Positions 63,647-64,000 of a stretch of 64,000 nt of DNA are shown here, piece after piece (position 1 is the first letter of the stretch; each line of letters starts with the position of its first letter). The translations under genes and the position numbers were made by a program. The stretch is from AP-15 sp963846635 (lineage in GTDB: Bacteria > Pseudomonadota > Alphaproteobacteria > ATCC43930 > CGMCC-115725). The notes beneath the pieces were generated by a model. It had not been told where the DNA came from, made no database searches, and saw nothing but the letters and a program-made list of their open reading frames with translations. Location: assembly GCA_963846635.1 (NCBI GenBank), contig CAWJXM010000007.1:4551-68550 (forward strand), read 5' to 3'.

Positions 63647-64000
63647 CTGATGGCCGTAAAGCGGTTTCACCGTCGTGTCGACGTCAAGAATCCAGGGTTC
63701 GCGCACCAGCGGCCGCGTGCAATAGTCGAGCTGCTCCTGCCGCCACGCCCGCCCGGCTTCCGCCGCGATCTTGCTCAGCGCCCGACGCACTGCGTCCGCG
63801 CTGACCACCTTGTTCATCCCGAGCCGTGGTGGAGTGACCGGGTCGCAGCGCCGCGTCGTGATGTGGGCATAGCGCCGATGCCCGGCCAGCACCGACACCA
63901 TCACTGTCCCCAGTATGTCCCGCTTCGGCGGCGCGTTCGGGCTCGTCAGCGACAGCGGGCACCCCGCAACCCAGGCATCGAACAACCCGCCTTGCTTCAA
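63647..64000 (-). pseudogene. DDE transposase, N-terminal part, cut by IS110 and by the window edge
   Basis: The frame is open to the end of the window. It reads GLFDAWVAGCPLSLTSPNAP, then VLAGHRRYAHITTRRCD, LGMNKVVSADAVRRAL and EPWILDVDTTVKPLYGHQ, where homology stops and the IS110 leader begins. Pieces of the same family lie at 57439-57507 (GAVVGY) and 55713-55907 (HTDHSYMLANLRLVL). I infer one ancestral transposase gene opened up by IS110, IS4-B and IS4-A. It is unrelated to the IS1380 at 9.4 kb; the IS family name is uncertain. Confidence 0.65.

Overview
The window is GC-rich DNA, most likely from an alphaproteobacterium of the Hyphomicrobiales/Rhodospirillales type. This is an inference from a repABC-type RepC remnant, a DUF1612-like remnant, a split XdhC next to MoxR/VWA genes, a DUF6456 protein and the IS content. 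The left two thirds (1-40.3 kb) are chromosomal metabolic genes with a few IS scars. The right third (40.3-64 kb) is an integrated element followed by a dense graveyard of nested insertion sequences.

Region by region. 1-3.9 kb: the tail of an aromatic-ring FAD monooxygenase, a fumarylacetoacetase-family stub, remnants of a DUF1612-like protein, RepC and a Tn3 transposase, and a frameshifted amidohydrolase. 3.9-10.5 kb: a DUF2252 protein, a decayed PCMT-like methyltransferase, a Fic protein, IS1595 and IS1380 remnants, and a D-2-hydroxyacid dehydrogenase. 10.8-15.7 kb: a five-gene minus-strand operon with end-overlapping genes (MoxR AAA+ and VWA proteins, XdhC in two pieces, MoeA/MobA-like fusion) that should mature a molybdenum hydroxylase. 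16-22.8 kb: CoA transferase, enoyl-CoA hydratase, MmgE/PrpD and a two-subunit molybdenum hydroxylase, which together look like a catabolic route for a (hetero)aromatic or carboxylic acid. 23-30 kb: a low-oxygen/stress block (Hsp20, cydP-cydA-cydB-cydX, two CBS proteins, a ribosome hibernation factor fused to a cold-shock domain) with three near-identical FNR/Anr/FixK-type boxes. 30-34.5 kb: DUF1614 membrane protein, an unassigned conserved protein, an esterase and a luciferase-like oxidoreductase. 34.7-40.3 kb: the complete selenocysteine module selD-selA-selB-selC.

At 40.3 kb a P4-type integrase lies directly after the tRNA-Sec gene. It is followed by an AlpA-like regulator, a PrimPol-like primase, a primase/helicase-like ATPase, a 12 x 7-bp tandem repeat, a DUF6456 protein, a second tyrosine recombinase and hicAB. 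The int-alpA-primase order resembles a P4/PICI-type satellite. The P4-type integrase appears to have lost its catalytic tyrosine. From 49.4 kb on, ISL3, ISAs1, IS21, IS110/IS1111, IS4 (two copies), IS3, IS1182 and another DDE transposase are stacked inside one another. Many of the target duplications and terminal repeats can still be read directly.

Caveat: at least a dozen otherwise well-conserved genes (cydA, cydB, selB, the molybdenum hydroxylase large subunit, PrpD and others) contain one single- or two-base indel, some in short homopolymers. This could be residual sequencing error, so 'frameshifted' below describes the sequence as given and is not proof of gene death.
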